From: a virus
Length of the DNA stretch: 64,000 bases
IMG/VR virus record: IMGVR_UViG_3300022911_000003
Span: 1-64,000 of that record
Reading direction: 5' to 3' (one strand)
Shown here: in pieces, positions 9,344-17,843 of the stretch
How the letters are laid out: each line of letters begins with the position of its first letter
How positions within the stretch are numbered: position 1 is the first letter of the stretch
Notes under the pieces: generated by a model
Database searches by the model: none
What the model was told of the DNA's origin: nothing
Seen by the model: only the letters and a program-made list of their open reading frames with translations
Made by a program: the position numbers and the translations under genes

Positions 9344-9666
9344 CGGACCATTACTGGCGGGAATGATGAGGTGCCTTCCATAAGGCTTGCGCCGGCATTC
9401 GCACCATCGTACTTTTCCTTGAGGCTCAGATACAACGCCACCTCATCAGTGTCAGGCTCGCCATCCCTTAGCTTTCGGTAGAAGACGACACGGACCCGTT
9501 TGGGATCTATACCGTTCTGGTTCTCTGTAATGCAGATGGTCAGGTCTTCGACGGCGCACCCGGCACGACCTGCCACGTCCTGAAAGTCCTTGGTGATCTG
9601 GTCCAGGGTCAGTTTTATGCTATCCCAATTGACTTGATTGAACTCGACGAGTTTCTTGCCGATCAT
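9340..9666 (-). CDS. Small protein at the end of the leftward early operon
   Basis: 108 residues with a strong AAGGAG ribosome site. Alternating helical and strand segments with no recognised motif. It is the last gene of the operon that begins with recT at 17766 and meets the lysis cassette tail to tail. Confidence 0.65.
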   Translation of the reverse strand: MIGKKLVEFNQVNWDSIKLTLDQITKDFQDVAGRAGCAVEDLTICITENQNGIDPKRVRVVFYRKLRDGEPDTDEVALYLSLKEKYDGANAGASLMEGTSSFPPVMVR

Positions 9667-9669
9667 GTT

Positions 9670-9906
9670 CTATCTCCTTGTGGGTGGAATTGACGGTACG
9701 CCTTCAGACTGACTGGAGCCGCACATCGGAATAGTTACCCAACCATCAGGCGGCGGTTTCAGCTTCATCGACATGAACGGTGGCTCAAGGTCAAACGACT
9801 TGGCTGCGACAACCTGACCACCCGGGCCGACATAAACAGCCGGCGTTTCAGGCGGGATGTGCCAAGATATCTTGTATCCGTCGCGGAAGGTGTAGAGGGG
9901 CTTCAT
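9670..9906 (-). CDS. Small protein, Pro-rich
   Basis: 78 residues from the ATG at 9906, chosen because it overlaps the upstream stop as ATGA. A longer frame exists upstream but lies inside the neighbour. Contains YTFRDGYKISWHIPPETP and several prolines. No family recognised. Confidence 0.6.
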   Translation of the reverse strand: MKPLYTFRDGYKISWHIPPETPAVYVGPGGQVVAAKSFDLEPPFMSMKLKPPPDGWVTIPMCGSSQSEGVPSIPPTRR

Positions 9907-10145
9907 CCTTCCCTCCGGGGAGAATGCTCTCCGACAAGCCAAGCGCAGGCTGCAATTTCCAAGGCGCGCTTGGCCTCAGCTTTTGTAAGTGGCGCGCTTA
10001 CATCATCTTCGCAAAGGCTCGCCACCCACCAGTCAGTTTTCGGCGGATGCTTCAGCCAAACGTAGCCAATCATTCGACCATTCCAATACAGCGACCTATC
10101 CAGGCGCCATTCAAAATCAAGTCGCGTCTCGCATGTGTTAGTCAT
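9903..10145 (-). CDS. Small Trp-rich protein
   Basis: 80 residues with a beta-like N-terminal half (LDFEWRLDRSLYWNGRMIGY) and a helical Ala-rich end (KAEAKRALEIAACAWLV). 4-bp overlaps with both neighbours show tight coupling. Function unknown. Confidence 0.65.
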   Translation of the reverse strand: MTNTCETRLDFEWRLDRSLYWNGRMIGYVWLKHPPKTDWWVASLCEDDVSAPLTKAEAKRALEIAACAWLVGEHSPRREG

Positions 10146-10594
10146 GACCGTCCCCTTCTTTGGCGCTCAATCTCTGCGCTGACCTTTGTCAAGCCTTTTG
10201 CTGCATCTTCGGGAAGGATGCCGCGCTTGCAATGCGGGCAGGCTGGGGCTACCTTTTGTCGGCGCCATATGTCGTCAAAGGCTTTTGCTGCGCGCGAAAT
10301 CAACGATGCCTGCTCAGCCTTTTCGACGTTCTCAAGACGCCGTTCAGCTTGGGTCGCGGCGCGATGAAACTGACCCACCACGCCCTCGAAGGCGTCAAAC
10401 GCTTCCACGTCATTTTCGCAATCAGAGCACCATATGCGGCGCTCTCGGCTATCGTACATCAGCTTTCGATGGGCGCATACTGAGGTTGGCCTGCGCGACA
10501 TGCCGCGAGAAACCCTGATATCACCTATATCGACAACCTTGACGCCCGCAAGATACTCTTGAGGAACTATCGGCGGCGTTTTCTGATCGGCCAC
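10142..10594 (-). CDS. Putative zinc-binding protein
   Basis: 150 residues from a GTG start. Two cysteine clusters are visible, CSDC near residue 57 after a CAHRK segment, and CPHC near 119, so two small zinc-binding sites are plausible. A helical region lies between them. Function unknown. Confidence 0.6.
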   Translation of the reverse strand: MADQKTPPIVPQEYLAGVKVVDIGDIRVSRGMSRRPTSVCAHRKLMYDSRERRIWCSDCENDVEAFDAFEGVVGQFHRAATQAERRLENVEKAEQASLISRAAKAFDDIWRRQKVAPACPHCKRGILPEDAAKGLTKVSAEIERQRRGRS

Positions 10595-10597
10595 GGC

Positions 10598-10999
10598 TCA
10601 TTCCCCTTTGGTAGTGGGAGAGGCGGGGAGAGGCATCCAGCGACAAAGCCAGTCATCGCCCACGCCCATGCCGGGATACAGCGCCCAGCCCATGTCAAGC
10701 CGTCCACTGACGCCCATATGCTTGATGACAAAGCAGCGGCCTGCCATATGGCTCCAGCGCTCATCAGGAATGTCACCACATTGCGCGATGATCCATGTCC
10801 CGTCCTTCGGCGCGCTTTCCATCGTTCGCCACCCCACCTGTACGGGGGACAACCATTCACGGGCTGCGGTTTCGACAGACCCAATCGCAACCTTTGCCAG
10901 AAGATCGCTATCATACGGCCACGAAAACTCCTTCGCATCCCGCTGGCGTTCCAGTTCTTGGTCAATCGCCTCGGCTACACAGGCTCGTAACTTATCCAT
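10598..10999 (-). CDS. DUF551-like small phage protein
   Basis: 133 residues from the Met of MDKLRACVAEAI; an in-frame Met further upstream would lie inside the neighbouring gene. The WRTMESAPKDGTWIIAQ block and the later WLCRWMPLP are typical of DUF551-type phage proteins found among early accessory genes. The molecular role is not known. Confidence 0.6.
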   Translation of the reverse strand: MDKLRACVAEAIDQELERQRDAKEFSWPYDSDLLAKVAIGSVETAAREWLSPVQVGWRTMESAPKDGTWIIAQCGDIPDERWSHMAGRCFVIKHMGVSGRLDMGWALYPGMGVGDDWLCRWMPLPASPTTKGE

Positions 11000-11276
11000 T
11001 TTCGCTCTCCCACGGAACACGTGACGCAAAAGCTTCGGAAGCATTATCGAGCCGCTTAATTGCCTCTGGGGATTTGTCTTCAAATGCCACTATGCGAGCA
11101 GCTATGACCAGTTCAACAACGTCTGCTTGCAGCTTCACCCCCTCGGAAAGGGCTTCTGATATGGCTGCGAGGGCGTCTGCCTCGGTTATGAAGCGTTTGC
11201 CAAGCATTTCGGCCCCGCTGGTACGGTGCTTCTCCAGCAGTGCTTTGGCCCTAGCCCGTTGTTCTGTGGTGGTCAT
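10992..11276 (-). CDS. Small helical protein
   Basis: 94 residues, almost entirely predicted helix (ARAKALLEKHR, ITEADALAAISEALSEG). Overlaps both neighbours by a few bases. No family recognised. Confidence 0.6.
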   Translation of the reverse strand: MTTTEQRARAKALLEKHRTSGAEMLGKRFITEADALAAISEALSEGVKLQADVVELVIAARIVAFEDKSPEAIKRLDNASEAFASRVPWESENG

Positions 11277-12133
11277 GAGGTCGGGTCCTTAATGGCTGAA
11301 AGGATAGCGCGGAGTTCGCAGATAACTGCCATCCGCCAGTTGAAACTTGAGCACCCAAGGGCTGGCTGTTCATGCCCCAAAGGCAATTTCTTGGTACTGG
11401 CTTCGTAAGCGTCGAGAAGTTCCATCGCTACCTTCAGCCTTTCGTCTGGCTGGGGGCGGGTGTAGAGGGGTTGCTCTTCGAAGTCGCGATGGGACCTGTA
11501 TTTCGAGCCCTCCGGTAGCGGCTTGTCAGTCAGCGCCCATTGGGTGACACAGATATCCCATCCTAGTTCGTCAGGTATGTTTTTGTACCTATACCTATGA
11601 CGCCACGCTACCGACTCTCCCTCTGTACTGGCCGGCGCAGGGGTGGGCGGATAGACGAAGCCTGCGGGTGCGCGGTCAAGGCGGTAGCGGAAGGTGGTGA
11701 TCTGCGCAGCAACTACGGGTGCGCTCCAGTCCAGGCTGGTGGCCCAGCAATTGGCCTCGCGTCCGTCTGTTTGCCACGCAGCCTTGAATGACCATTCAAA
11801 TTCCTTTGCCCACGGTATCGGGCACTCCCCGCCTGTCCAGTCGAACCATTCAGACCATTGCGGTTCAGGCACAGACTGCATGTAGCCTGACGTGGCTACG
11901 GGCTTGGCGAGGGAGTCGAGTTCATCCTTTGACCACGTTTGGCCTATGTCTCTGCGGCCAAAAACCTCTATGACCTGCTTCATCATCCACAGGATATAGA
12001 AAGGCCTATTGCCACCGGAAAAGCCGCCGAGGTCATTTTTCTGAAGGTCGGACCAGAGTTGTTCGGCCCGCTTCAAAAGCGCTTTAGCTTCGTCGGTCGT
12101 CAAAAGTTCAGGCGGCTGTCTGGACTCACCCAT
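11273..12133 (-). CDS. Trp-rich phage protein, unknown
   Basis: 286 residues from the Met of MGESRQPPELL; the frame extends further upstream only inside its neighbour. Rich in aromatic residues (SEWFDWTGGECPIPW, FEWSFKAAWQ) and ends in a helical segment (RLKVAMELLDAYEAS). Several short Trp-x-x-Trp blocks suggest a repeated small fold. I cannot assign a role. Confidence 0.6.
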   Translation of the reverse strand: MGESRQPPELLTTDEAKALLKRAEQLWSDLQKNDLGGFSGGNRPFYILWMMKQVIEVFGRRDIGQTWSKDELDSLAKPVATSGYMQSVPEPQWSEWFDWTGGECPIPWAKEFEWSFKAAWQTDGREANCWATSLDWSAPVVAAQITTFRYRLDRAPAGFVYPPTPAPASTEGESVAWRHRYRYKNIPDELGWDICVTQWALTDKPLPEGSKYRSHRDFEEQPLYTRPQPDERLKVAMELLDAYEASTKKLPLGHEQPALGCSSFNWRMAVICELRAILSAIKDPTS

Positions 12134-12587
12134 GATCTTCGCTCCGTAGCTTTTCGTGGAGGGAGGCGGCGGCAACGAAGTCGGCAGACCACATTTCAAG
12201 CTCGCTGCGACTGTCGGAAAATGGCGAATACAGACGAAGTTCGCCAGTGCCCGTCTGCCTCTCTAGGCCGTAAAGGGGCGAGGTGTGCTTTTTGCCTGGG
12301 TATCTTTCCGTGGCGACCTTAGCAAACGGCTCCGTCACCTCTGCCGCTTCTTTAACAAGGAAGCGGAGGCGGGAGATGGTGGCGGCGGACTGGTTAGCTT
12401 CGCGGACAAGATCGGTTATGATCTCGTGCGCCTCAGATGCCTTGATAGCCACGCCATCCATAGATGAGCCATACTCCATGGCTTCTTCCACCGCTTCAGA
12501 TACACTTCCCAGGAGTTGCCAAGCCTCGTTTTCTGGTGATGCATTCTCCCTTGCCGTTTCAGCCGTCACGTCTTGGATTGGGGTCAT
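12126..12587 (-). CDS. Small helical protein
   Basis: 153 residues. The first 100 are helical and acidic (VSEAVEEAMEYG, HEIITDLVREANQS); the end is mixed. Overlaps the downstream gene by 8 bp and the upstream gene by 4 bp. No family recognised. Confidence 0.6.
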   Translation of the reverse strand: MTPIQDVTAETARENASPENEAWQLLGSVSEAVEEAMEYGSSMDGVAIKASEAHEIITDLVREANQSAATISRLRFLVKEAAEVTEPFAKVATERYPGKKHTSPLYGLERQTGTGELRLYSPFSDSRSELEMWSADFVAAASLHEKLRSEDHG

Positions 12588-12892
12588 GGTTGATTGTCCT
12601 GTAGGGCGGCATCAAGTTTGGAGGCCATGTCGGGATGCCACGACATGATATTGCGGACCTCAGTCAGGCCGGTCAGCCATGCCAGCGCCTCCCGATCCAC
12701 CACCACTGCGTTAGACTTTGGACGGGCGGCGATCATGGCGGTGTAGGACCGCTTCACGCTGTTTGGCGTTGCGTGTCCTATGTGACCTTGATAGGTGCTG
12801 GCGCTACTGCCCTCCGTTGCCATCTCTTCCGTCGCCTTATCAGGCACGATAACGTAGCGCGCCCCGTCCGATGTTTTGCCTTGTGTGGTCAT
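12584..12892 (-). CDS. Small protein, unknown
   Basis: 102 residues, ATGA overlap with the gene upstream. Contains YTAMIAARP and a Trp/His segment (NIMSWHPDMASKL). No family recognised. Confidence 0.6.
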   Translation of the reverse strand: MTTQGKTSDGARYVIVPDKATEEMATEGSSASTYQGHIGHATPNSVKRSYTAMIAARPKSNAVVVDREALAWLTGLTEVRNIMSWHPDMASKLDAALQDNQP

Positions 12893-13122
12893 GGGTTTTT
12901 GCCTTCAAACGCTTTCATGTAGTCGGCCTTGGACCACGCCTTGAAGCGGTCAATCCAAGCGCCCAGGCCGTCAGGATCGGTCAATGGGGGCGGCATAGGA
13001 TCGCCAGTTTCGTCAATGTAAATTTGACGGCAGCCTTCATGCTGGATGGCAAAGGCGAAGTAACCATCAAAGGTCATTTCGCCGAATGCGATCCGGGCCT
13101 CGTCGCGCTGTTCGTCAGTCAT
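12889..13122 (-). CDS. Small protein, unknown
   Basis: 77 residues with 4-bp overlaps on both sides. Acidic; contains FAFAIQHEGCRQIYID and a helical end (RFKAWSKADYMKAFEG). Function unknown. Confidence 0.6.
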   Translation of the reverse strand: MTDEQRDEARIAFGEMTFDGYFAFAIQHEGCRQIYIDETGDPMPPPLTDPDGLGAWIDRFKAWSKADYMKAFEGKNP

Positions 13123-13397
13123 GGCGTTACCGTTGCTTTCAGGATGGCGGCGTCGGAAATGGCAAACGCGGCATTTGCCATGGCGTCGTCAGGGCCGGTA
13201 AAGGCTCGCAAGAGTTCTGACAGAACGATGGTAGCTTTCAGCAGTTCAGGAGCTGCCGCTATCAGGCGGGCCTCGTCCTCTTTGAGGGCGTATGCGACGG
13301 GGCCGCCACCATCGCGTCGAATGGTGAACTGAGATTCGCTGCCATCAAGGTATTCAGGCTGGCCTTCGTCCTCGAAAATCCATTTGTCATTCTGCAT
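13119..13397 (-). CDS. Small protein with AAPELLKA motif
   Basis: 92 residues if translation starts at MQNDKWIFEDE, which overlaps the upstream gene by 11 bp; an alternative Met 24 bp upstream (MTKKDPPP) is possible. The LIAAAPELLKATIVL block is shared by many short phage proteins of unknown role. Another version of the block (AAAAPDLLSAL) occurs in the gene at 34203. Confidence 0.55.
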   Translation of the reverse strand: MQNDKWIFEDEGQPEYLDGSESQFTIRRDGGGPVAYALKEDEARLIAAAPELLKATIVLSELLRAFTGPDDAMANAAFAISDAAILKATVTP

Positions 13398-14535
13398 TGG
13401 TGGGGGATCCTTCTTCGTCATCGTCCCAGTCTTGATCGTCATCTGCGCTTTCAGCCGGCGCATTGTCGTCTCGGCCGAACATTTCTTCGAACAGAACATC
13501 ATCAGGTTCGACGGCCATATTTACCCTGGCCCATGGCACCGTGCCCCACTGCTCCCGCAGGCGGTGATAGTTGTCACATGCCTTGTTCAGCATCTTCTCG
13601 CCCCGCAAGTCGGTGAAGTCGCCCATCTTCCTGATGATTGGTGTCAGGACCGGTGCCGACGGACTCTTGGCGTTGTTGCTGGTCTTTTTGAAAAACAGGA
13701 ACGTGAAGCCCCATGTCTCGACATCGACCAGGCCCTTGAGCCAGTCCAGTTGCCGCGGGTTGGCGCCGAAGACCAAACCGTTGCGAATCTGGTCTCGCAT
13801 AAAGACACGAGCGCGGCTGTAAATGTGCCTTTGCCCGGAGTAGCCCAGATCACGGATTATGCGGATGCAGGTGTAGACGTCTGGGCTTATTCCAAGCGGA
13901 ACACGCTTTGCCATGACGTGTTTGCCCATGCTCTTCAAGTCTATGATCTGGTCCGTCAGAAGCCTATCAAGCCTGGCCCGCATCCTGATTCCATCGAAGG
14001 TAAACAGGACTGTGACCTCGGCGAGACCTCCCTTGATCCACTTCCCGATTTCAGGGTGTGTGTGAACAAGCGCTCCCATAGAGTGGACGTTTTTGTAGGT
14101 CTTCGGCTTCAACGGAGTTAATCCAAGACGCGCCTGTTCGGCTTTCCAATCTCTGGCGGCCTTTGGAACGTATGAGTCGAACGGTGACTCGACGTAGCGT
14201 TCATAAAATGTGTCGAACCCCTCAAGGACTATAGTATGAAGCGCCCTGCCGAATAGATACTCGTCGTCTCGCTCGCTTTCTTCCCGGTCAGGATTGTCCT
14301 TCGACGAATAAAACCAATCCTCAGCCGTGTCGCTGGCCAGTATCTTGATGTCGGTCGAGCCGATTCTGTTCTGCACGAAATACAGATAATCGGGCATTCC
14401 TATGAAGGTGCCATCCGGCAAATTGAAATATAGGTCAATCGCCTCGGCCAGGGTCAGCACGAGGTTGTCAACGTCGCCGTGGTCCTGCGCGACGGACTGG
14501 GTTTCTATGAGAGCGGGGAGCGTTTCTTGTGTCAC
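13387..14535 (-). CDS. RecE-like PDDEXK exonuclease (DUF3799 type)
   Basis: 382 residues from a GTG start 1 bp after the upstream small gene. The pattern LFGRALHTIVLEG near 94-106, a Glu at 173, GIRMRARLDRL near 182-192 and IIDLKS at 197-202 gives the Glu/Asp/Asp-x-Lys set of a PDDEXK nuclease related to RecE or YqaJ. Its likely job is 5'-to-3' end resection that feeds single strands to the RecT-like annealing protein of the same operon. The C-terminal 40 residues are very acidic (DDDQDWDDDEE). Confidence 0.7.
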   Translation of the reverse strand: MTQETLPALIETQSVAQDHGDVDNLVLTLAEAIDLYFNLPDGTFIGMPDYLYFVQNRIGSTDIKILASDTAEDWFYSSKDNPDREESERDDEYLFGRALHTIVLEGFDTFYERYVESPFDSYVPKAARDWKAEQARLGLTPLKPKTYKNVHSMGALVHTHPEIGKWIKGGLAEVTVLFTFDGIRMRARLDRLLTDQIIDLKSMGKHVMAKRVPLGISPDVYTCIRIIRDLGYSGQRHIYSRARVFMRDQIRNGLVFGANPRQLDWLKGLVDVETWGFTFLFFKKTSNNAKSPSAPVLTPIIRKMGDFTDLRGEKMLNKACDNYHRLREQWGTVPWARVNMAVEPDDVLFEEMFGRDDNAPAESADDDQDWDDDEEGSPTNAE

Positions 14536-14536
14536 A

Positions 14537-14671
14537 TTACCTCCAGAAGCAGTATGTTTTGCTCAGTCCCTCGGCACGACATAGGTTGTATCGCCAGACC
14601 TTCAGGCCCACGCCAAGACTGAGTGCTATAATCGCTATCAGGATTGAAGCCGCTAATTGGAAGCGCTTCAT
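14537..14671 (-). CDS. Short single-TM protein
   Basis: 44 residues starting MKRFQLAASILIAIIALSLG, a clear N-terminal membrane helix, then a Cys-containing tail. The start forms an ATGA overlap with the gene upstream and the stop sits 1 bp before the GTG of the nuclease gene, so it fits the operon exactly despite its small size. Function unknown. Confidence 0.6.
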   Translation of the reverse strand: MKRFQLAASILIAIIALSLGVGLKVWRYNLCRAEGLSKTYCFWR

Positions 14672-15030
14672 ATCGGAAACCCGTCGTCATAGTCTTCGTC
14701 CACCTCAGCGAAATCCGAGTCGTGGACCTTCGGCGCCGGCAAAGCAGCAGTCTGGCGAGCCCGGCGATATTCCCAAGACTGGGGAGCGTTGTCGAAAGCA
14801 TATTGCGCCGTGCAGGTCCGGAACTGATAGATCGACGAGCCTCCGACCAAGACAGGAGTCTTGAACTCACCGTCCTCGATCGGTTCGACTTCGCAGAACT
14901 TCTGGCCGAAGCGTTCAACTTCCTGGTATCGGCCGATGTGACGGACGTGACCAAGGACTTCTACCACGGCATAGTCGCCGTCTGGGTAAGTCTGGGTGGG
15001 CTCGGCAGGCATTTCGATGTCATCAGTCAT
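14668..15030 (-). CDS. Conserved early phage protein
   Basis: 120 residues. The core DYAVVEVLGHVRHIGRY followed by EVERFGQKF and GGSSIYQFRTC matches a small protein family that I have seen in many temperate and virulent phages next to recombination genes. The family has no established function that I know of. C-terminus is acidic. Confidence 0.6.
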   Translation of the reverse strand: MTDDIEMPAEPTQTYPDGDYAVVEVLGHVRHIGRYQEVERFGQKFCEVEPIEDGEFKTPVLVGGSSIYQFRTCTAQYAFDNAPQSWEYRRARQTAALPAPKVHDSDFAEVDEDYDDGFPI

Positions 15031-15221
15031 TGCACAGTCCTCGTGGCTGCATCGTTGATAAAGGTGTCGACCAGCAGCCGGGCGTCGACGATCTCAGGTG
15101 CTGTTGCGATATGGCCCGAGCATCCCCATTCCAGAGTAGCGGCCTGAAACGCAGCGCCGCACTTGGTACAGACATATTCGTCAGTGCTGGAAACCCTGAC
15201 CTTGTGGTGGTACTCAACCAT
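15027..15221 (-). CDS. Small CxxC protein
   Basis: 64 residues from the Met of MVEYHHKVRVSS, which overlaps the gene upstream by 8 bp. VCTKCGAAF and a later Cys/His (WGCSGHI) suggest one zinc site. Function unknown. Confidence 0.6.
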   Translation of the reverse strand: MVEYHHKVRVSSTDEYVCTKCGAAFQAATLEWGCSGHIATAPEIVDARLLVDTFINDAATRTVQ

Positions 15222-15366
15222 TGGCCTTCTCCTTGATCCGTTCAAACTCGTTCATGGCCTCGATCGCCGCCTTGGCCAGGTACTCGGAATAACTGCCGTG
15301 GACCCGAGCGTTGAAGGCTTCCAGTGCGATCTTCAGTTCGCGGCTTAGGTATTGAAGTCTGGTCAT
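15214..15366 (-). CDS. Very small helical protein
   Basis: 50 residues from the Met of MTRLQYLSRELK, ATGA overlap with the gene upstream. Fully helical and charged. Function unknown. Confidence 0.55.
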   Translation of the reverse strand: MTRLQYLSRELKIALEAFNARVHGSYSEYLAKAAIEAMNEFERIKEKANG

Positions 15367-15755
15367 TGTCTTGGTGGTTCCAGAGCAAGGCGAGGGCCGT
15401 GAAGATATTGCGGTTCGTCGACCACAGTGAAGTCGGCCCCGACCCACGCCATCATTTCAGCCAACTCTCGCTCTTGGCCCGCAGTCAGGTCTCTGCGGGT
15501 TTTCAACTCCCGCCAGACATGCTGGACGGCCTGCTTCATGTAGTCAGCGGTATAGAACGGCGAGAAACGATAGAACTGAATGTTACGGCCGACGCGAGCC
15601 TTGGGCGGGGCACAGTGATTCCAGATCATCCTGAAGGTATAAAACAGGTGTCTGGTTTCCATGTCACGTGGAGCGTGCATGTTGTCGTGCCTGTCCTTCC
15701 AGCGCCACGTCAACGCCGGAACCGATGGGTTTTGTGTCAGAACTGGCTGCATCAT
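15363..15755 (-). CDS. Unknown early protein
   Basis: 130 residues, ATGA overlap with the nuclease gene upstream. His/Met/Trp-rich N-terminal half (WKDRHDNMHAPRDMETRH) and a helical second half (ERELAEMMAWVG). No family recognised. Confidence 0.6.
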   Translation of the reverse strand: MMQPVLTQNPSVPALTWRWKDRHDNMHAPRDMETRHLFYTFRMIWNHCAPPKARVGRNIQFYRFSPFYTADYMKQAVQHVWRELKTRRDLTAGQERELAEMMAWVGADFTVVDEPQYLHGPRLALEPPRQ

Positions 15756-16408
15756 CTCGCCCTCATGGCCTGAACCAAATACGGGTCAGTCTCGGCCTGA
15801 CCCAGATACCAGCGCACGTAATCGGCCGGCAGGTCTTTGATGGCCATGCCCTTGTGCTTGCCGAACTGCATCACGGTCGGGATGCGGGCTTCCTCGGACA
15901 TTTGGTATAGGTCGGCCATGTTGGCGGGATGCAGAACCTCGATCAGTTTTTGCAGCACGAACGCCGTCGCAAGGATGTCTGTCTCGACGCTGTGCGCACT
16001 GGCGAAGAATTCCTTGAACCGGGCCACGTCGAGGTAAGCGACCAACGCCATCAGTTTGTGGCTGTCGAGATCGGGCCATACCTTGCGGGCCAGACAGAGC
16101 GTGTCGATGCGCTTGCAGTCCGGCTTTCCGACAGCGGCCCAGTCAAAGTCCACATTCTGGCCAATCATGTATTCGTGGCCGAAACTGGACATAACGAACG
16201 GCTCCCGGTCCGCAACGTCCTGCTCGGTAATGCCATGAACCGACATGGCGCCGAATTCGATGGGCTTCGTGGGCTTGTAGCGCAATGACCACAGACCGCC
16301 GAATGACCATGCTTCGTCGAACATGACCAACATCTGGCCGTACTCGACGACGGATGGTTCGACAATACCCGTGGTCTCGGTGTCGATCAGGAGTGCTGTT
16401 TCGGTCAT
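15752..16408 (-). CDS. ExoX-like DEDDh 3'-5' exonuclease
   Basis: 218 residues. DTETTG with Asp9 and Glu11 is motif I of DEDD exonucleases, IGQNVDFDW is motif II, and HSVETD is the DEDDh motif III. The end (FGKHKGMAIKDLPADYVRWY) is a DUF3820-like module also found in ExoX-type nucleases. It probably trims single strands during recombination or repair. Sits between recT and the RecE-like gene, with 4-bp overlaps. Confidence 0.75.
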   Translation of the reverse strand: MTETALLIDTETTGIVEPSVVEYGQMLVMFDEAWSFGGLWSLRYKPTKPIEFGAMSVHGITEQDVADREPFVMSSFGHEYMIGQNVDFDWAAVGKPDCKRIDTLCLARKVWPDLDSHKLMALVAYLDVARFKEFFASAHSVETDILATAFVLQKLIEVLHPANMADLYQMSEEARIPTVMQFGKHKGMAIKDLPADYVRWYLGQAETDPYLVQAMRAR

Positions 16409-17766
16409 TGGTCATCCTTCACTTCAACAAAGAACGGGTCGCCGGGGAAGGCATTGGCCCACAACTCCGTGTCGCGAATCGCGGCGTAGAGTTCGTGATC
16501 CTGGTCGATGGCGATGGCGGCTTCCCACGGCCCGATCTTCTCGTCCCTGAGCCACGTCAGAAGCTGCACGATCTCGTCCCAAGATTTTGCCGCACGGGCA
16601 CGTTTGATGGCGTTGGCGATAAGTCCTGCGCTGGGGGCTTGAGTGCCTTCCTGCGAAGTTTGCGGCCCGTCGGCAGGCCCTTCCGGTTCGATAGCTGCTG
16701 CCCGATCCGCGTCAGAGATAGACTGGTCAGAAGGGGTGTCGAGCCGGGGCTCAATAGGGGTGCCGGTTGCAGCATTATTTTCCGGCTCAGATCGTTGCTC
16801 AGGCTTGGGTTCGACCCGGCCGGTCGGCGGCGGTGAAACAGGTTCTCGCCCAGCGGAATTCCCTTGTTGCTGCTCAGGTTCGCGGCGGCGGTGAGCGTCT
16901 TCCCGCCCGGCCTGTTCTTGGCTAGTACGGTTCGTTGGCGCCTCGGGAATATCGTCAGCCGGATTGTGTGTCAGGGCGACTGTGGTCACGACAGGAACGG
17001 CGGCCTGTACCTTCGTGAAATCGTAGAACGACTCCTCGTTAGCCACGACCGTTTTCAGTTCTTCGAACGGCAGCGTCTTGGACAGGGAGTGAATCGCGGT
17101 CTTGATCGACATTTCGTCTTCGTACTTCGACCAGACGTTGTCTGACTTCGACGCGGCCTTGGCCTTCGCGATCTTCTTCTTCGACAGGGCGCGCATGTGC
17201 TGCACGCCGTCCTTGGTTTCGACGATGCAGTATGACGCGATGATCTTCGGGTTGTCTTCGTTCCGAATTTCCAGAGATGGCTTGTGCTTGATCGAGGGCG
17301 CATCGCCGCCCGTGATGTCATAAAACTCCCCGTCGTAAATCACATCGGTGATGATGCGCTGGACCCGGCCGGTGCGGTACAGGATTTCGACGATGCCCTT
17401 GACCATGACCATGGCCTGGACTTTCTTGATCCACTGCTCCCGGCCGTTGGCGTCCTTGACCTTGGTGCTGTAGATCACCAGCGCGGCCTGCTTGCCATCG
17501 GGATTGACGCGGTACGTCGCCAACTGGACACATGCCTGAAACAGAGAGGTGCGATCCGCGTTGAGCAGTTCCGGGTCTTTCAGCAGGGCGTTCTTCACGA
17601 CGCTGACGAATCGCTTGGCGACATCCATGCCTTGAAGCAGGCCGGCGAGTTCACCCAACCTGTTGTCGAGTTGGCCGATGAACTGCGTCATGGCACCGTG
17701 CCTTGTTTCAGTCGGTGCCGCTGTGGCAGCCTGAGTCGCGACTTGGTTCTTGCCTGGTTCGGCCAT
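16405..17766 (-). CDS. recT: RecT-family single-strand annealing protein
   Basis: 453 residues, first gene of the leftward operon, with GGAG 9 bp before the ATG. Residues about 25-250 follow the RecT pattern (FVSVVKNALLKDPELLNAD, TYRVNPDGKQAALVIY, VKGIVEILYRTGRV, WSKYEDEMSIKTAIHSLSK). The family anneals complementary strands. The extra length is unusual: after about residue 265 there is a long Glu/Pro/Gln-rich linker, then a small C-terminal helical domain (WEAAIAIDQDHELYAAIRD) that might bind a partner. Confidence 0.8.
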   Translation of the reverse strand: MAEPGKNQVATQAATAAPTETRHGAMTQFIGQLDNRLGELAGLLQGMDVAKRFVSVVKNALLKDPELLNADRTSLFQACVQLATYRVNPDGKQAALVIYSTKVKDANGREQWIKKVQAMVMVKGIVEILYRTGRVQRIITDVIYDGEFYDITGGDAPSIKHKPSLEIRNEDNPKIIASYCIVETKDGVQHMRALSKKKIAKAKAASKSDNVWSKYEDEMSIKTAIHSLSKTLPFEELKTVVANEESFYDFTKVQAAVPVVTTVALTHNPADDIPEAPTNRTSQEQAGREDAHRRREPEQQQGNSAGREPVSPPPTGRVEPKPEQRSEPENNAATGTPIEPRLDTPSDQSISDADRAAAIEPEGPADGPQTSQEGTQAPSAGLIANAIKRARAAKSWDEIVQLLTWLRDEKIGPWEAAIAIDQDHELYAAIRDTELWANAFPGDPFFVEVKDDQ

Positions 17767-17798
17767 TTAGATTCGCTCCGATTGCTGATGTCGGAAAA

Positions 17799-17827
17799 AT
17801 CTTACACTTGACGTGGCACAAAAACAA
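17799..17827 (-). promoter_or_regulatory. Promoter for the recT operon
   Basis: On the minus strand TTGTTT (17827-17822) is followed after 17 bp by TAAGAT (17804-17799), placing the transcript start about 25 bp before the recT ATG. It faces away from, and overlaps, the promoter of the HTH gene. Confidence 0.45.
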
Positions 17828-17837
17828 GTCATATTGT
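17808..17837 (+). promoter_or_regulatory. Promoter of the rightward replication operon
   Basis: TTGACG at 17808-17813 and TATTGT at 17832-17837 (18 bp apart; 17 bp to ATATTG) form a sigma70-like promoter about 35 bp upstream of the HTH gene. It overlaps the opposite promoter for recT, so the two operons may be mutually regulated. Confidence 0.45.
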
Positions 17838-17843
17838 CGCGAA

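Noticed and set aside
14532-14954. 140-codon minus-strand frame overlapping the conserved protein at 14668
   Set aside because: The 14668-15030 frame matches a known small family and the 44-codon TM gene fits the gap better.
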